From: Paenibacillus sanguinis 2301083 = DSM 16941
GTDB lineage: Bacteria > Bacillota > Bacilli > Paenibacillales > Paenibacillaceae
Length of the DNA: 64,000 bases
Direction: 5' to 3'
NCBI RefSeq assembly: GCF_000374825.1
Contig: NZ_KB895379.1
Coordinates: forward strand, 124,001 to 188,000
Under the pieces are notes generated by a model. That model saw nothing but the letters and a program-made list of their open reading frames with translations, was not told the DNA's origin and did not search any database. The position numbers were made by a program, and so were the translations under genes. Of this stretch, positions 25,776 to 34,404 are shown one piece after another. Within the stretch, counting starts at the first letter, position 1; every line of letters begins with the position of its first letter.

Positions 25776-25786
25776 GATTTGAAAAA

Positions 25787-26041
25787 TCATTCTTCCGTAT
25801 CAATAATTCCATGCTTGGTGTATACGAGTGCTCTGCCGCGGACTTTGACCGCCGACGTATGATCCGTAAATTGGGCGATTAGCACTTCGCCTTTATCCAG
25901 CTTCTCCGTATGGTGAAAGCGAGTATCCTTCCCCCGGGTCAGACCGATCACCGTGACTCCTTGCTCCTTGGCTTTGACAACGAAGTAATCCCCGCCCGTA
26001 ACACCCGGCTCATTACCGCCTGCGTGCTGATTGTCCACCAT
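25787..26041 (-). CDS. mtrB: trp RNA-binding attenuation protein (TRAP)
   Basis: TRAP forms an 11-subunit ring that, when loaded with tryptophan, binds NAG triplets in the trp leader. Family motifs are [39 protein letters not shown] and [17 protein letters not shown], with the Lys and Arg residues that contact GAG/UAG. 84 aa, slightly longer than the 75-aa B. subtilis protein at the N-terminus. The ATG at 26041 follows AGGGAGG by 7 bases. The B. subtilis partner gene mtrA (GTP cyclohydrolase I) is absent here. Its expected target lies at 13791-13883. Confidence 0.95.
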   Translation of the reverse strand: MVDNQHAGGNEPGVTGGDYFVVKAKEQGVTVIGLTRGKDTRFHHTEKLDKGEVLIAQFTDHTSAVKVRGRALVYTKHGIIDTEE

Positions 26042-26103
26042 GGCTGCGCCTCCCTTTGCATTTTTACTCAAGCTGCTCTTTGCTCTATAACAACCTTCTT
26101 TGA

Positions 26104-26136
26104 AAAGAAAAAGCCGTGAACGGAAAGCCCACGGTC
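26104..26136 (-). terminator. Probable terminator after hbs
   Basis: ACCGTG and CACGGC form a short stem followed by TTTTTC on the minus strand, about 30 bp after the hbs stop. Moderate strength. Confidence 0.55.
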
Positions 26137-26164
26137 TTTTGTACGGAAAGATATATAGAAATCT

Positions 26165-26437
26165 TTATTTAATTCCGTCTTTGAGCGCCTTACCTGGTTT
26201 AAAGGCAGGAATTTTGCTCGCAGGGATTTCGATTTCCTCTCCGGTTTGCGGGTTACGGCCTTTGCGGGCAGAACGTTCACGTACTTCAAAGTTGCCAAAG
26301 CCAACCAGTTGAACTTTGTCTCCACTTTGGAGTGCCTCGGAGATCGCTTCAAAAACAGCATCTACTGCCTTCGTTGCATCCTTCTTGGACAATTCCGTGC
26401 TTTCAGCCACTTGAGAAATCAAATCGGATTTGTTCAT
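26165..26437 (-). CDS. hbs: HU family DNA-binding protein
   Basis: A 90-aa nucleoid protein that binds and bends DNA as a dimer. [21 protein letters not shown] begins the helical dimer core, and the beta arm [24 protein letters not shown] contains the conserved GRNPQTG at its tip. Length is normal. A strong GGGAGGTG lies before the ATG. The position beside spoIVA and mtrB is the same as in B. subtilis. Confidence 0.97.
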   Translation of the reverse strand: MNKSDLISQVAESTELSKKDATKAVDAVFEAISEALQSGDKVQLVGFGNFEVRERSARKGRNPQTGEEIEIPASKIPAFKPGKALKDGIK

Positions 26438-26464
26438 TTCTGATTCACCTCCCTGTCAAGGAAA

Positions 26465-26473
26465 ATTATACCA
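26465..26473 (-). promoter_or_regulatory. Extended -10 promoter of hbs
   Basis: TGG followed by TATAAT (26470-26465) on the minus strand, about 30 bp before the hbs start. No good -35. Confidence 0.5.
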
Positions 26474-26620
26474 CTTGTTATTTGTGTTTCCGTTTTATCG
26501 CAGAATATACGCGAAAAGAGCCCGAGTTGGCATATTTTATGGGGCGCGGAACAAACTTATAGTAATACAGCCCGGGCATAATTTCAAGTAGCGGTATTTT
26601 GAGCGGTATTTTAAGCACAC

Positions 26621-26660
26621 CAAAATAACCGCACGCGGCCAGCCTGGCACACGCACGGTT
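26621..26660 (-). terminator. Terminator after spoIVA
   Basis: AACCGTGCG pairs with CGTGCGGTT (two G-U pairs) around a GC-rich loop, followed by ATTTTGG on the minus strand. About 40 bp past the spoIVA stop. Confidence 0.65.
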
Positions 26661-26703
26661 ACTTAAAGTGAAAATGATGAAATTAATAGTGTTCATCACG
26701 CTT

Positions 26704-28188
26704 TTAAAGAATGATTGCGATAAGTCCTCCAGAGCCTTCGTTGATAATACGGCCCAGTGTTTCCTGTAGCTTGTAGCGAGCATTATCCGGCATCATGGCA
26801 ATCTTGCCTTGAATACCTTCCCGTACAATGGAATGCAGCGAGCGACCGAATATGTCTGATTCCCATATCTTGATCGGGTCGTTCTCGAAATCCTGCATCA
26901 GATAGCGAACCAGTTCTTCGCTCTGCTTCTCAGTGCCAATAATCGGAGCAAATTCCGACTCCACATCGACGCGAATCATATGAATCGATGGAGCCGTCGC
27001 TTTCAGTCTTACACCAAACCGCGAGCCTTGACGAATAAGCTCCGGCTCATCCAGCGCCATCTCTGCAAGCGATGGGGCAGCAATACCATACCCCGTCGTC
27101 TTGACCATTTCCAATGCTTCAGCAAACCGATCGTATTCCCGCTTGGCATGGGTGAATTCCTGCATAAGCTGGAGCAAATGGTCTTTGCCGCGAATTTCAA
27201 CGCCAACCACTTCCATCAGGATGCTATCATACAGGTCGTCCGGTGCGTACAGGTCGATTTCAGCTACGCCCTGCCCCATATTCAGGCCGCTAAGCCCCGC
27301 CCGGTCAATAAAGTCATATTCCATAAAGTTGCCCACAACCCGGTCTACATCACGCAAACGCCGAATGTCCTTAACCGTATCGCGAACAGAATTTTCATAA
27401 TTGCTACGCAGCCAGTGATTCTCATTCAGCACCATTACCCAGCTAGGCAGATTGACGTTCACTTCATGCACAGGGAATTCATACAGAACTTCGCGTAGTA
27501 CGCCGGTTACATCTTCCTCAGTCATAGTTGCGGCACTTAATGTGATGACCGGAATATCGTATTTCTCGGCCAATTCGCCACGAAGCTGCAATGCTTCCTC
27601 ACTGTTGGGTCGTGTTGAGTTAATGACTAGGACAAAGGGCTTGCCAACTTCCTTCAGCTCCTCGATAACCCGCTCTTCTGACTCTACGTAAGAATAGCGT
27701 GGAATATCGGCGATCGTACCATCGGTTGTCACAACAACACCCAGTGTAGAATGCTCCTGAATGACCTTGCGCGTACCAATTTCAGCCGCTTCCTGGAACG
27801 GTATAGGCTCTTCGAACCATGGCGTCGAGATCATTCGAGGACCATTTTCATCCTCATAGCCCTTTGCACCTTCCACGGCATAGCCAACGCAATCAACGAG
27901 TCTGACATTCACCTCGAGCCCTTCCGCGACCTTGATTTGCACCGCATTGTTAGGCACGAATTTGGGTTCCGTAGTCATGATGGTTTTGCCGGCGGCGCTT
28001 TGCGGAAGTTCATCCACCGCGCGAACCCGATCGGCTTCGCTAGCGATGTTCGGGAGCACAACCGTTTCCATAAAGCGTTTAATAAAGGTTGATTTCCCCG
28101 TTCTTACCGCTCCGACGACTCCCAAATAGATATCGCCTCCGGTGCGTTCAGCAATGTCTTTAAAAATGTCCACTTTCTCCAATACCAA
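26704..28188 (-). CDS. spoIVA: Stage IV sporulation protein A (spore coat morphogenetic ATPase)
   Basis: SpoIVA polymerises on the outer forespore membrane as the basement layer of the spore coat, using ATP hydrolysis. The Walker A loop is GVVGAVRTGKSTF (about residues 23-35). FMETVVLPNI, the long LPSWVMVLNENHWLRSNYENSV segment and the C-terminal LQETLGRIINEGSGGLIAIIL (membrane-targeting tail) are all typical. 494 aa, as in Bacillus. A sigma-E type promoter lies upstream at 28382-28409. Confidence 0.97.
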   Translation of the reverse strand: MVLEKVDIFKDIAERTGGDIYLGVVGAVRTGKSTFIKRFMETVVLPNIASEADRVRAVDELPQSAAGKTIMTTEPKFVPNNAVQIKVAEGLEVNVRLVDCVGYAVEGAKGYEDENGPRMISTPWFEEPIPFQEAAEIGTRKVIQEHSTLGVVVTTDGTIADIPRYSYVESEERVIEELKEVGKPFVLVINSTRPNSEEALQLRGELAEKYDIPVITLSAATMTEEDVTGVLREVLYEFPVHEVNVNLPSWVMVLNENHWLRSNYENSVRDTVKDIRRLRDVDRVVGNFMEYDFIDRAGLSGLNMGQGVAEIDLYAPDDLYDSILMEVVGVEIRGKDHLLQLMQEFTHAKREYDRFAEALEMVKTTGYGIAAPSLAEMALDEPELIRQGSRFGVRLKATAPSIHMIRVDVESEFAPIIGTEKQSEELVRYLMQDFENDPIKIWESDIFGRSLHSIVREGIQGKIAMMPDNARYKLQETLGRIINEGSGGLIAIIL

Positions 28189-28381
28189 TGATATCCCCTC
28201 CTCAAATTTCGCCGAAGGAAAAATGCCTTGAGAGCATCCGCTTCGTTATTCACCATTCCTTCAAAACCACTGCTACGAACAGGAGCGGCAGCCCCTCTTG
28301 CCCGTGTCCGCCGCCGCCATCCAAGGTGGAAAGAACCTGAACGAAGCGACGTTAACTCGTACATGCATTTGGACTAGTAAC

Positions 28382-28409
28382 ATCTTATGTACCAGATGCG
28401 CAAATATGA
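28382..28409 (-). promoter_or_regulatory. Sigma-E type promoter of spoIVA
   Basis: TCATATT (28409-28403), 13-base spacer, CATAAGAT (28389-28382) on the minus strand fits the mother-cell sigma-E consensus (ATATT then CATA at this spacing). SpoIVA is a known sigma-E product. The rest of the 28189-28635 gap is a long leader in which I see no gene. Confidence 0.6.
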
Positions 28410-28567
28410 CGGAAATAACCGTACAAGCCCACTTTTTTTGCAAAGCCGCTCGTTCAGCCCGAACCAGGCGGGCAATGAAACGCCACATTTTTATTTGTAT
28501 GACTCTAGTGAAAAGAGTATTCCGGGCTAGTTATTTAACTTGTAGAGTCTGGCTTGGAATCAGCAAC

Positions 28568-28600
28568 AAAAAAAGCCCTCCGAATTCCTCCGAAAGGCTT
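28568..28600 (-). terminator. Terminator after the lipoprotein gene
   Basis: AGCC..TTCGGAGGAATTC..GGGCT hairpin followed by seven T on the minus strand, 36 bp after the stop at 28636. Confidence 0.7.
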
Positions 28601-28635
28601 GAAAACATAGCGAGTGAAGCAACAATGACGTTCAG

Positions 28636-29403
28636 CTACTGATCTGGAGTAATCCGGGCCAGCGGGGCCCCATCTACCCAGCGGTAGGGCAAGGATTTCA
28701 CAGGCACCTGGGGCGAGCGGTCCGTCAACCACCGCCGCAAATCCTCTTCTCCTTCGGGCATACGGCCCGATTGGTCGATGGCCTGCATAATATCATAGGC
28801 ATAGTCTACATAGACATGCCCGGCCTGGTCTACAAGATAAGGCAGAGCCTGGCCCGAATACACGCTTAGCAGTTCATATTGCGAAGCCTGGACCAGCGGC
28901 AAATCTACTTCGTACAATCCGGGATAGACCTCTCCCTTCGCTTGGGCCGGAAGATGACCTCCATGCTTGGAACGATAGAAATCCACCTGACGCTGCACAT
29001 CATTAACCTTTTGCACCGTATTCAAATCCATTATTTTAACTATAGGATCGGTATCTTCGTCGATGACCAGATAATAAACATGACCTCCTTGTTCGAAGGC
29101 GATGTCTGGAATATTGTCCAGATACTCCAATTGCTTCATTTGATTTAAATTCAAACGAAATTTCTCGTAACGAGGTATCTCTTCCCCTGCCGTAAAGATT
29201 GGCAAAATCCCTCGTTCCTCCTGAAAGCGGTCCAAGGCTTGCTGAACACGTTCGACGCTCTCGGTATAGGATATCATCGGCCCGGTCTTCTGCTGTTCTC
29301 CGCGATACAGGCAACCGGTAGAGAAAATGAGCAGCAACGTGGCAAGGCTAGACCAGACGAGATGCTTGCTCCGCTTCCGTATGAAACGATTTACTGACGG
29401 CAT
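28636..29403 (-). CDS. Putative lipoprotein (YphF-like position)
   Basis: A 255-aa protein with a basic N-terminus (NRFIRKRSKHLVW), a hydrophobic stretch and a lipobox LIFSTGC, so probably a membrane-anchored lipoprotein. The mature part has two similar halves beginning SVERVQQALDRFQEERGILP and DVQRQVDFYRSKHGGHLPA, each followed by a YEKF/YEVDLPL type segment, i.e. an internal repeat. In B. subtilis yphF occupies this position beside spoIVA; the identity is suggested by synteny only. The ATG at 29403 follows AGGGGG; a GTG six codons earlier overlaps the ferredoxin gene. Confidence 0.78.
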   Translation of the reverse strand: MPSVNRFIRKRSKHLVWSSLATLLLIFSTGCLYRGEQQKTGPMISYTESVERVQQALDRFQEERGILPIFTAGEEIPRYEKFRLNLNQMKQLEYLDNIPDIAFEQGGHVYYLVIDEDTDPIVKIMDLNTVQKVNDVQRQVDFYRSKHGGHLPAQAKGEVYPGLYEVDLPLVQASQYELLSVYSGQALPYLVDQAGHVYVDYAYDIMQAIDQSGRMPEGEEDLRRWLTDRSPQVPVKSLPYRWVDGAPLARITPDQ

Positions 29404-29414
29404 ACCAGTTCCCC

Positions 29415-29774
29415 CTACCACAAGCTATCGTCGCTATCGTCCTGCTGTCTCTCTAATTGTTTGCGGATAGCCGCCTTAAGAGGATCCTCAGGCACCTGAA
29501 CGACCCCTTGTCCATAAATTTTCGCCTGGCAAGCCAGCCGATAGCCCTGTTCAATCTGGAAGCCAAGCTTCCGTCTTTCTGCCTCTGTAGGCGAGGTCAG
29601 CGCTGCAGCCTGTTCCGGTTCCACAAGAACTTTGCACATCAGGCAGCCTGCTTGTCCCCCGCAGCGAGTAGAGATATGAACCTTTGCTTCGCGGGCCGCT
29701 CTGAGTACCGTCGTGCCCAAGCGTACCTTAACGGATTTATCCAATGGCTGAAAGGTTATCACTACCTTTTCCAT
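29415..29774 (-). CDS. Plant-type [2Fe-2S] ferredoxin
   Basis: A 119-aa soluble electron carrier with the cluster motif C38-x5-C44-x2-C47 (STRCGGQAGCLMCK) and a fourth Cys at residue 82 (YRLACQAK). The spacing is that of plant/mammal-type [2Fe-2S] ferredoxins. The C-terminal third is charged and extends about 20 residues past the fold. The start follows GAGGAC, located at the end of the nucleotidyltransferase gene, so the two may be coupled. The electron partner is not evident from neighbours. Confidence 0.88.
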   Translation of the reverse strand: MEKVVITFQPLDKSVKVRLGTTVLRAAREAKVHISTRCGGQAGCLMCKVLVEPEQAAALTSPTEAERRKLGFQIEQGYRLACQAKIYGQGVVQVPEDPLKAAIRKQLERQQDDSDDSLW

Positions 29775-29777
29775 CGC

Positions 29778-30422
29778 TTAGTCCTCATTTTTCTCGCCAT
29801 GGTATTCCCGCCATGGCTGAGACAGAAGCGGGCGATCCAGTAGTTCCGCCATCCGCCCGACTAAATCAGAAGTCCAGGCATTTCTCTTCAGGAGCTCCAA
29901 TAACAAAGGCAAATGCCGGTCCGGTTCTTTACGCATGACTGCAGCGATTGGCAAATAACGGTCATGCCGTTCCCGCAGCAGATTAAATACAAATTCATGG
30001 GCCAGCGGCATTACCTGTATCACTCTCTTCTCTAACACAACCTGATGTGAAGCTCCTGCCAGCAACTCATTTACCTCTGTGCGATAGTGAGCACGCGAAG
30101 TACGTATTTCAAACCCCCCCACCATTTCCACCTCTAACTCATCCAGTTGGTAATGGCTTAGCAGAGAGGCGTAGCACTCGTTGCGATCATAGACGGGCTT
30201 GTCTGTAGCCAGCGAGCTTAGCCGCTCATGCAAGATATGAACTGCCTCCGCATCTGCAAAAATATCTACATCCCTTGGCGGCGCCTCCAGCGGCACACCT
30301 TGAAGCCACAAGCCGCTGCTTCCGCCTAGCAGCCAGACCTCCGGCGAGCCGTTCAGTCGACCTGCAAGCTCATGGAGCGCTGCGGTCAGCCTAGCATACA
30401 CTGCGCTTTGTGATTCAACCAT
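29778..30422 (-). CDS. Nucleotidyltransferase-fold protein
   Basis: A 214-aa protein with the GGSSGLWLQG and RDVDIFAD motifs of the polymerase-beta type nucleotidyltransferases (G-G/S ... D-x-D) that also occur in antitoxin-linked AbiEii-type enzymes. The start at 30422 (MVESQSAVYARL) follows AGAGGA; the longer upstream frame runs through the DUF2768-like gene. No toxin-antitoxin partner is adjacent, so a housekeeping role is likelier. Substrate unknown. Confidence 0.75.
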   Translation of the reverse strand: MVESQSAVYARLTAALHELAGRLNGSPEVWLLGGSSGLWLQGVPLEAPPRDVDIFADAEAVHILHERLSSLATDKPVYDRNECYASLLSHYQLDELEVEMVGGFEIRTSRAHYRTEVNELLAGASHQVVLEKRVIQVMPLAHEFVFNLLRERHDRYLPIAAVMRKEPDRHLPLLLELLKRNAWTSDLVGRMAELLDRPLLSQPWREYHGEKNED

Positions 30423-30460
30423 ATGGATTCCTCTTCTCTGTTCACCAATGTTTAGATAGC

Positions 30461-30640
30461 TTATGTGATGGAAACAAGACCAGCCAGAAATCCCGTCAGC
30501 ATAATGATAAAAGCGATAAATGACAGGATCCATTTTACAATCCCTCTCGTCTTGGTCCGTGCAAACGTAATCAAAAATACGGATATCCCCATAATTAGAA
30601 CTGCCGCGATCGATAACCACATCTTCGTCATAGCATCCAT
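30461..30640 (-). CDS. Small membrane protein (DUF2768 / YphE-like)
   Basis: A 59-aa protein starting MDAMTKMWLSIAAVLIMGI with two membrane spans (about residues 8-25 and 36-55) and a basic loop between them (FARTKTRGIVKW). The ATG at 30640 follows AGGAGAATT by 5 bases. In B. subtilis a DUF2768-type protein, YphE, lies between spoIVA and gpsA; the pattern and place agree. Function unknown. Confidence 0.75.
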   Translation of the reverse strand: MDAMTKMWLSIAAVLIMGISVFLITFARTKTRGIVKWILSFIAFIIMLTGFLAGLVSIT

Positions 30641-30743
30641 GGTTCAATTCTCCTATTTTTCTACGGTTTAAGATGATCCATATTATAGCATTTTTACGCT
30701 GATGAGGCTACGAATGTAAGCGCAGTCAGGTCAGAAGAAACCA

Positions 30744-30776
30744 AATAAAGCCCTGCAGCATACAGCCGCAGGGCTT
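30744..30776 (-). terminator. Terminator after spoVIF
   Basis: AAGCCCTGC and GCAGGGCTT form a 9-bp perfect stem followed by TATTT on the minus strand, 22 bp past the stop. Confidence 0.8.
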
Positions 30777-30797
30777 CGGAGTCCTGAGAAAGCATCC

Positions 30798-31070
30798 TTA
30801 TTTCTTCATCATCATTTTCATCAAAGCTTCCATATTAGACGGATTCATACCGCTTTTCTTCACGGCATTGACAATTTCCGAAACGGTGCTTTCCGTAACA
30901 GGCACTTTCGCCATGGCCGATACTTGCTTGATCAGCTTGCGCAGCTCAGCTTCACTCTTCATTGTAGACGGTTTGACCGTGCTGGCCAGCTTCTTGACCG
31001 AGCCTTCCGTAATCGTTTTGCCAGTCTTCTTATTGATGGCATTCAAGGCCTCTTTGGATATTTTACTCAC
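30798..31070 (-). CDS. spoVIF: Stage VI sporulation protein F
   Basis: A 90-aa helical protein: SKISKEALNAINKKTGKTI, then LRKLIKQVSAMAKVPVTE and a C-terminal NMEALMKMMMKK. This is the SpoVIF pattern of short mother-cell proteins involved in coat assembly late in sporulation. I choose a GTG start at 31070 because GGAGGAGG lies 7 bases upstream; the longer frame overlaps gpsA. A CATACATT box upstream could be a sigma-K or sigma-E promoter. Confidence 0.8.
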   Translation of the reverse strand: MSKISKEALNAINKKTGKTITEGSVKKLASTVKPSTMKSEAELRKLIKQVSAMAKVPVTESTVSEIVNAVKKSGMNPSNMEALMKMMMKK

Positions 31071-31101
31071 GCTATCGCCTCCTCCGCTGTCCTCTTCAAC
31101 C

Positions 31102-31130
31102 AATGTATGAGGAGGACAAGCGAAAGGTGA
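31102..31130 (-). promoter_or_regulatory. Possible sigma-K/E promoter of spoVIF
   Basis: CATACATT (31109-31102) on the minus strand with TCACC about 17 bases upstream. The -10 fits mother-cell sigma factors; the -35 is weak. Confidence 0.4.
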
Positions 31131-31150
31131 CGATGTCCCGCAAAACAGGC

Positions 31151-32191
31151 TTATGTGTGCCACTGCTCCCAGGTTTCCAAGGAGATGACTTCCATCTCGG
31201 TCTTCCGGTCTCTGCCCATCAGTGCTTCAACAGCAGTACGAGGGTCCATTCCCTCGAACAGAACATGGTACAGCTGAGCAGCAATAGGCATCTGCACCTG
31301 ATATTTCTGAGAGATAGCATGGGCAGCTTTCGTCGTGCGAATTCCCTCTACCACCATTCCCATGGAGCTCAGCACCGTTTCCAGGGAATTGCCTTCGCCC
31401 AGCATATAACCGGCTCGCCAATTCCTGCTATGCTTGCTGGTCGCCGTAACGACCAAGTCCCCGATGCCCGCTAGACCGGCAAAAGTTAACGGATTGGCAC
31501 CCATTTCGACTCCGATTCTCGTGATTTCCGCAAGCCCGCGTGTTAGCAGCGCCGCCTTGGCATTATCGCCATATCCAAGTCCATCGGACATGCCGGCTCC
31601 CAGGGCAATGATATTCTTCAACGCCCCAGCCAGTTCTACGCCAACCCGGTCCCGATTGGTATAAACTCGGAAATACGGGTTCATGAATAAGTCCTGGGCC
31701 AGATCAGCCTGAGACTCGTCCTGAGCGGCAACCACTACCGTCGTTGGACGACGTTTGACCACTTCTTCGGCATGGCTCGGCCCCGACAACACAACAATGC
31801 CGCCCTCATCGCAGCCCAGTTCCTCGGCAATGACCGTAGACACCCGCTTGAGAGTTTCTATTTCAAAACCCTTTGTCGCATGAACGACCAGCATGTCCTC
31901 ATGCCAATAGGGCTTCAAGGCCCTTGCAACCTCACGAACAGCCGAAGAGGGAGCCACCATAACCACAGCCTTGGCACCGCTTACGGCGGCTTCAAGGTCG
32001 GTGGTCGCCTTCAAACGAGGAGATAAATCGATACCTGGCAAGAAGCGTTCATTGCGGTGCTTGTTATTAATTTCTTCCTTTTGCGTTTCGTTGCGTGTCC
32101 ACAGAGCAACATCGATGTCCTTGTCGGCAAGCACACTGGCTAGTGCTGTTCCCCAACTGCCCGCCACCAATACGGCAGCTTTATTAGACAA
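31151..32191 (-). CDS. gpsA: Glycerol-3-phosphate dehydrogenase [NAD(P)+]
   Basis: GpsA reduces dihydroxyacetone phosphate to sn-glycerol 3-phosphate, the backbone of phospholipids. Seen: the Rossmann segment VAGSWGTALASVLAD, VHATKGFE, LSGPSHAEEV, and the catalytic GALKNIIALGAGMSDGLGYGDNAKAAL. A TTG start at 32191, 7 bases after AAAGGAGGGG, gives 346 aa. The first Gly of the usual GAGSWG motif is Val here. It precedes spoVIF and overlaps the end of plsY by 8 bases; PlsY acylates its product. Confidence 0.95.
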   Translation of the reverse strand: MSNKAAVLVAGSWGTALASVLADKDIDVALWTRNETQKEEINNKHRNERFLPGIDLSPRLKATTDLEAAVSGAKAVVMVAPSSAVREVARALKPYWHEDMLVVHATKGFEIETLKRVSTVIAEELGCDEGGIVVLSGPSHAEEVVKRRPTTVVVAAQDESQADLAQDLFMNPYFRVYTNRDRVGVELAGALKNIIALGAGMSDGLGYGDNAKAALLTRGLAEITRIGVEMGANPLTFAGLAGIGDLVVTATSKHSRNWRAGYMLGEGNSLETVLSSMGMVVEGIRTTKAAHAISQKYQVQMPIAAQLYHVLFEGMDPRTAVEALMGRDRKTEMEVISLETWEQWHT

Positions 32192-32798
32192 CGCGATCCC
32201 CTCCTTTAGAACCCAGCTTATTCTCCTTACCATGAACAAGCTTGTCTATATTGGTGCGATGTCTCCAGAAAGCGAACACGCAAATAAGCAGACTCATCCA
32301 GAAGTAAGGACCCAGTTCTCCGGAGATTGCTACCAAAAATATCGGCGTAAGCAACACAAAGATCAATGAGCCCAATGATACGTAGCGGGTGAACACGATA
32401 GATAGAATCGCAATAATCCCGGCGTACAATGAAGGCAGGAAGAACAGTGTTGCCATCACGCCGATTGTCGTAGCAATGCCCTTACCGCCCCGAAAGCGGA
32501 AATACAGCGGCCAGTTATGGCCAATGATGGCGGCAATACCGCATAGCGAAGCCGTCCACGGATTCCCGCCACCCAGCCAGTGGCCAAGCCAAACTGAAAC
32601 AATACCCTTGATTACATCAAGCCCTAGAACGAGAATGGCCGGTCCCTTACCAAGCACTCGTAGCGTGTTGGTCGCCCCGGCATTCCCGCTCCCATGCTGC
32701 CGAATATCAATTCCCTTTAAGCCTTTAGCCAACACTACACTGAAGCTGACCGAGCCAAGCAGATAGCTAATAATAACCGCAACAACAGGTAAAATCAC
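32184..32798 (-). CDS. plsY: Acyl-phosphate:glycerol-3-phosphate acyltransferase
   Basis: A five-span membrane acyltransferase that makes lysophosphatidic acid from acyl phosphate. Motifs: HGSGNAGATNTLRVLG (residues 35-50), FRGGKGIAT, and YLLGSVSFSVVLAK at the N-terminus. 204 aa, normal. It lies between der and gpsA, and its end overlaps gpsA, so glycerol-3-phosphate supply and use are coupled. Confidence 0.95.
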   Translation of the reverse strand: MILPVVAVIISYLLGSVSFSVVLAKGLKGIDIRQHGSGNAGATNTLRVLGKGPAILVLGLDVIKGIVSVWLGHWLGGGNPWTASLCGIAAIIGHNWPLYFRFRGGKGIATTIGVMATLFFLPSLYAGIIAILSIVFTRYVSLGSLIFVLLTPIFLVAISGELGPYFWMSLLICVFAFWRHRTNIDKLVHGKENKLGSKGGDRVV

Positions 32799-32809
32799 CT
32801 TTTTCTCCC

Positions 32810-34132
32810 CTAACCTTCATCAGACTTGCGACGTGTGAACAGACGGATGGGCGTACCTTCAAAATCAAATGCAGCCCGAATTTTGTTCTCCAGGTAACGC
32901 TCATAAGAAAAATGCATCAACTCCGGATCATTAACAAACACCACGACAGTAGGCGGCTTCACAGCTACCTGAGTCACGTAATTGATCCGTAAGCGCCGTC
33001 CTTTATCAGTAGGCGGAGGATTGATGGCAATAGCGTCGGACACCACATCGTTTAGCAAATGCGTTTGTACGCGCTTGGTATGCTGATCAGCTACATGCTG
33101 CACTACGGGCAACAGCTTATGCAGGCGTTGCTTGGTCTTGGCCGACAGGAACACAACCGGCGCATACGTCATGAACAGAAAGTGATCGCGAATTTTTTGC
33201 TCGAACTGGTGCATCGTCTTATCATCTTTCTCCACAACATCCCATTTGTTAACGACAAAGAGGGAAGCCTTGCCAGCTTCATAAGCATAACCGGCAATGT
33301 GCTTGTCCTGCTCGATGATGCCTTCTTCTCCGTTAATCAGAACAAGCACCACATCCGCACGCTCAATAGCCTTCATAGCACGCATTACGCTGTACTTCTC
33401 GGTTGTCTCATACACCTTGCCGCGTTTGCGCATCCCCGCAGTGTCGATCAGGACGTACCGCTGCCCATCCTTCTCGAATGGTGTATCGATGGCATCACGG
33501 GTGGTGCCGGCAATATCGCTGACAATAACCCGCTCTTCACCAAGGATGGCGTTGACAAGCGAAGATTTGCCCACGTTTGGACGACCGATCAAGGCTACAC
33601 GAATGACATCCTCGTCATACCCATCGTCTTCAAGCTCCGGAAGGTTATCTGCAATCGCATCAAGCAAATCGCCGATTCCGGTGCCATGGCTTCCGGAAAC
33701 GCCGATAGGTTCTCCGAATCCCAAGTTATAAAATTCATAAATATTATCCACTCGGCCAATGTTATCAACCTTGTTCACGGCCACTACGATCGGTTTGCCC
33801 GACCGGTACAGCAGGCTTGCCACTTCTTCATCGGAAGAAGTCACCCCTGCCTTCGCATCGCACATAAAAACGATGACGTCTGCCTCTTCAATCGCCAACT
33901 CCGCTTGCATGCGGATCGATTTCAGTATCGGCTCTTCATCATCAAGCTCGATGCCACCGGTATCAATGATGCTAAATGCCTTGCCATTCCATTCCGAGGC
34001 CCCGTAAATTCGGTCACGTGTAATCCCCGGCTTGTCTTCGACGATTGCAAGTCGATCACCGATAATGCGGTTGAAAATTGTGGACTTCCCCACATTTGGC
34101 CGTCCAACGATAGCCACTACGGGTCTTGCCAT
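32810..34132 (-). CDS. der: Ribosome-associated GTPase Der (EngA)
   Basis: An essential GTPase with two tandem G domains, needed for 50S subunit maturation. G1 loops are [18 protein letters not shown] (first domain) and [18 protein letters not shown] (second); NKVD and NKWD are the matching guanine-specific motifs, and the C-terminal KH-like domain ends [12 protein letters not shown]. 440 aa. The ATG at 34132 follows AGGAGG by 7 bases; an ATG two codons upstream is too close. Confidence 0.96.
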   Translation of the reverse strand: MARPVVAIVGRPNVGKSTIFNRIIGDRLAIVEDKPGITRDRIYGASEWNGKAFSIIDTGGIELDDEEPILKSIRMQAELAIEEADVIVFMCDAKAGVTSSDEEVASLLYRSGKPIVVAVNKVDNIGRVDNIYEFYNLGFGEPIGVSGSHGTGIGDLLDAIADNLPELEDDGYDEDVIRVALIGRPNVGKSSLVNAILGEERVIVSDIAGTTRDAIDTPFEKDGQRYVLIDTAGMRKRGKVYETTEKYSVMRAMKAIERADVVLVLINGEEGIIEQDKHIAGYAYEAGKASLFVVNKWDVVEKDDKTMHQFEQKIRDHFLFMTYAPVVFLSAKTKQRLHKLLPVVQHVADQHTKRVQTHLLNDVVSDAIAINPPPTDKGRRLRINYVTQVAVKPPTVVVFVNDPELMHFSYERYLENKIRAAFDFEGTPIRLFTRRKSDEG

Positions 34133-34293
34133 AGACATACCTCCTATTGCTGATGATTCCATCCACCCACATTTTGATCTATGTTTTAATGGTTTTTTTA
34201 TTCACCGTAACACGTAAATCATCATAGCAAAAAAACGTTGGCTTGGCTAACCCCAGCCACGCGTTTATGCATCATTCCTGCGAATGTTGGAAT

Positions 34294-34387
34294 GTATAAG
34301 TTGAACTTACGATATATGCAAAGAAGCAAAGGAGAAAGTGTTCTTACGATCGCTATTCTGCATATTCCTTGGTCCAACTATATAGTG
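34294..34387. repeat. Small palindrome-ended element upstream of der
   Basis: GTATAAGTTGAAC at the left and GTCCAACTATATAG at the right form imperfect inverted ends about 94 bp apart. The ends resemble the palindrome at 7379-7425, so both may belong to one dispersed family. No ORF. It occupies most of the 34133-34463 gap together with the terminator at 34405-34439. Confidence 0.55.
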
Positions 34388-34404
34388 TATCTATTATGTT
34401 AATG

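Noticed and set aside
26068..26361. Second minus-strand frame over hbs and its 3' region
   Set aside because: Out-of-frame shadow of the HU gene; extends across the hbs terminator.
29778..30422. Nucleotidyltransferase as part of a toxin-antitoxin or phage-defence system
   Set aside because: No partner gene is adjacent; neighbours are a ferredoxin and sporulation genes in conserved order, so a defence role is not supported.
33059..34153. Long plus-strand ORF (364 codons) opposite der
   Set aside because: It mirrors the strongly conserved Der GTPase on the minus strand and has no recognisable motif or ribosome binding site; it arises from codon bias of the real gene.
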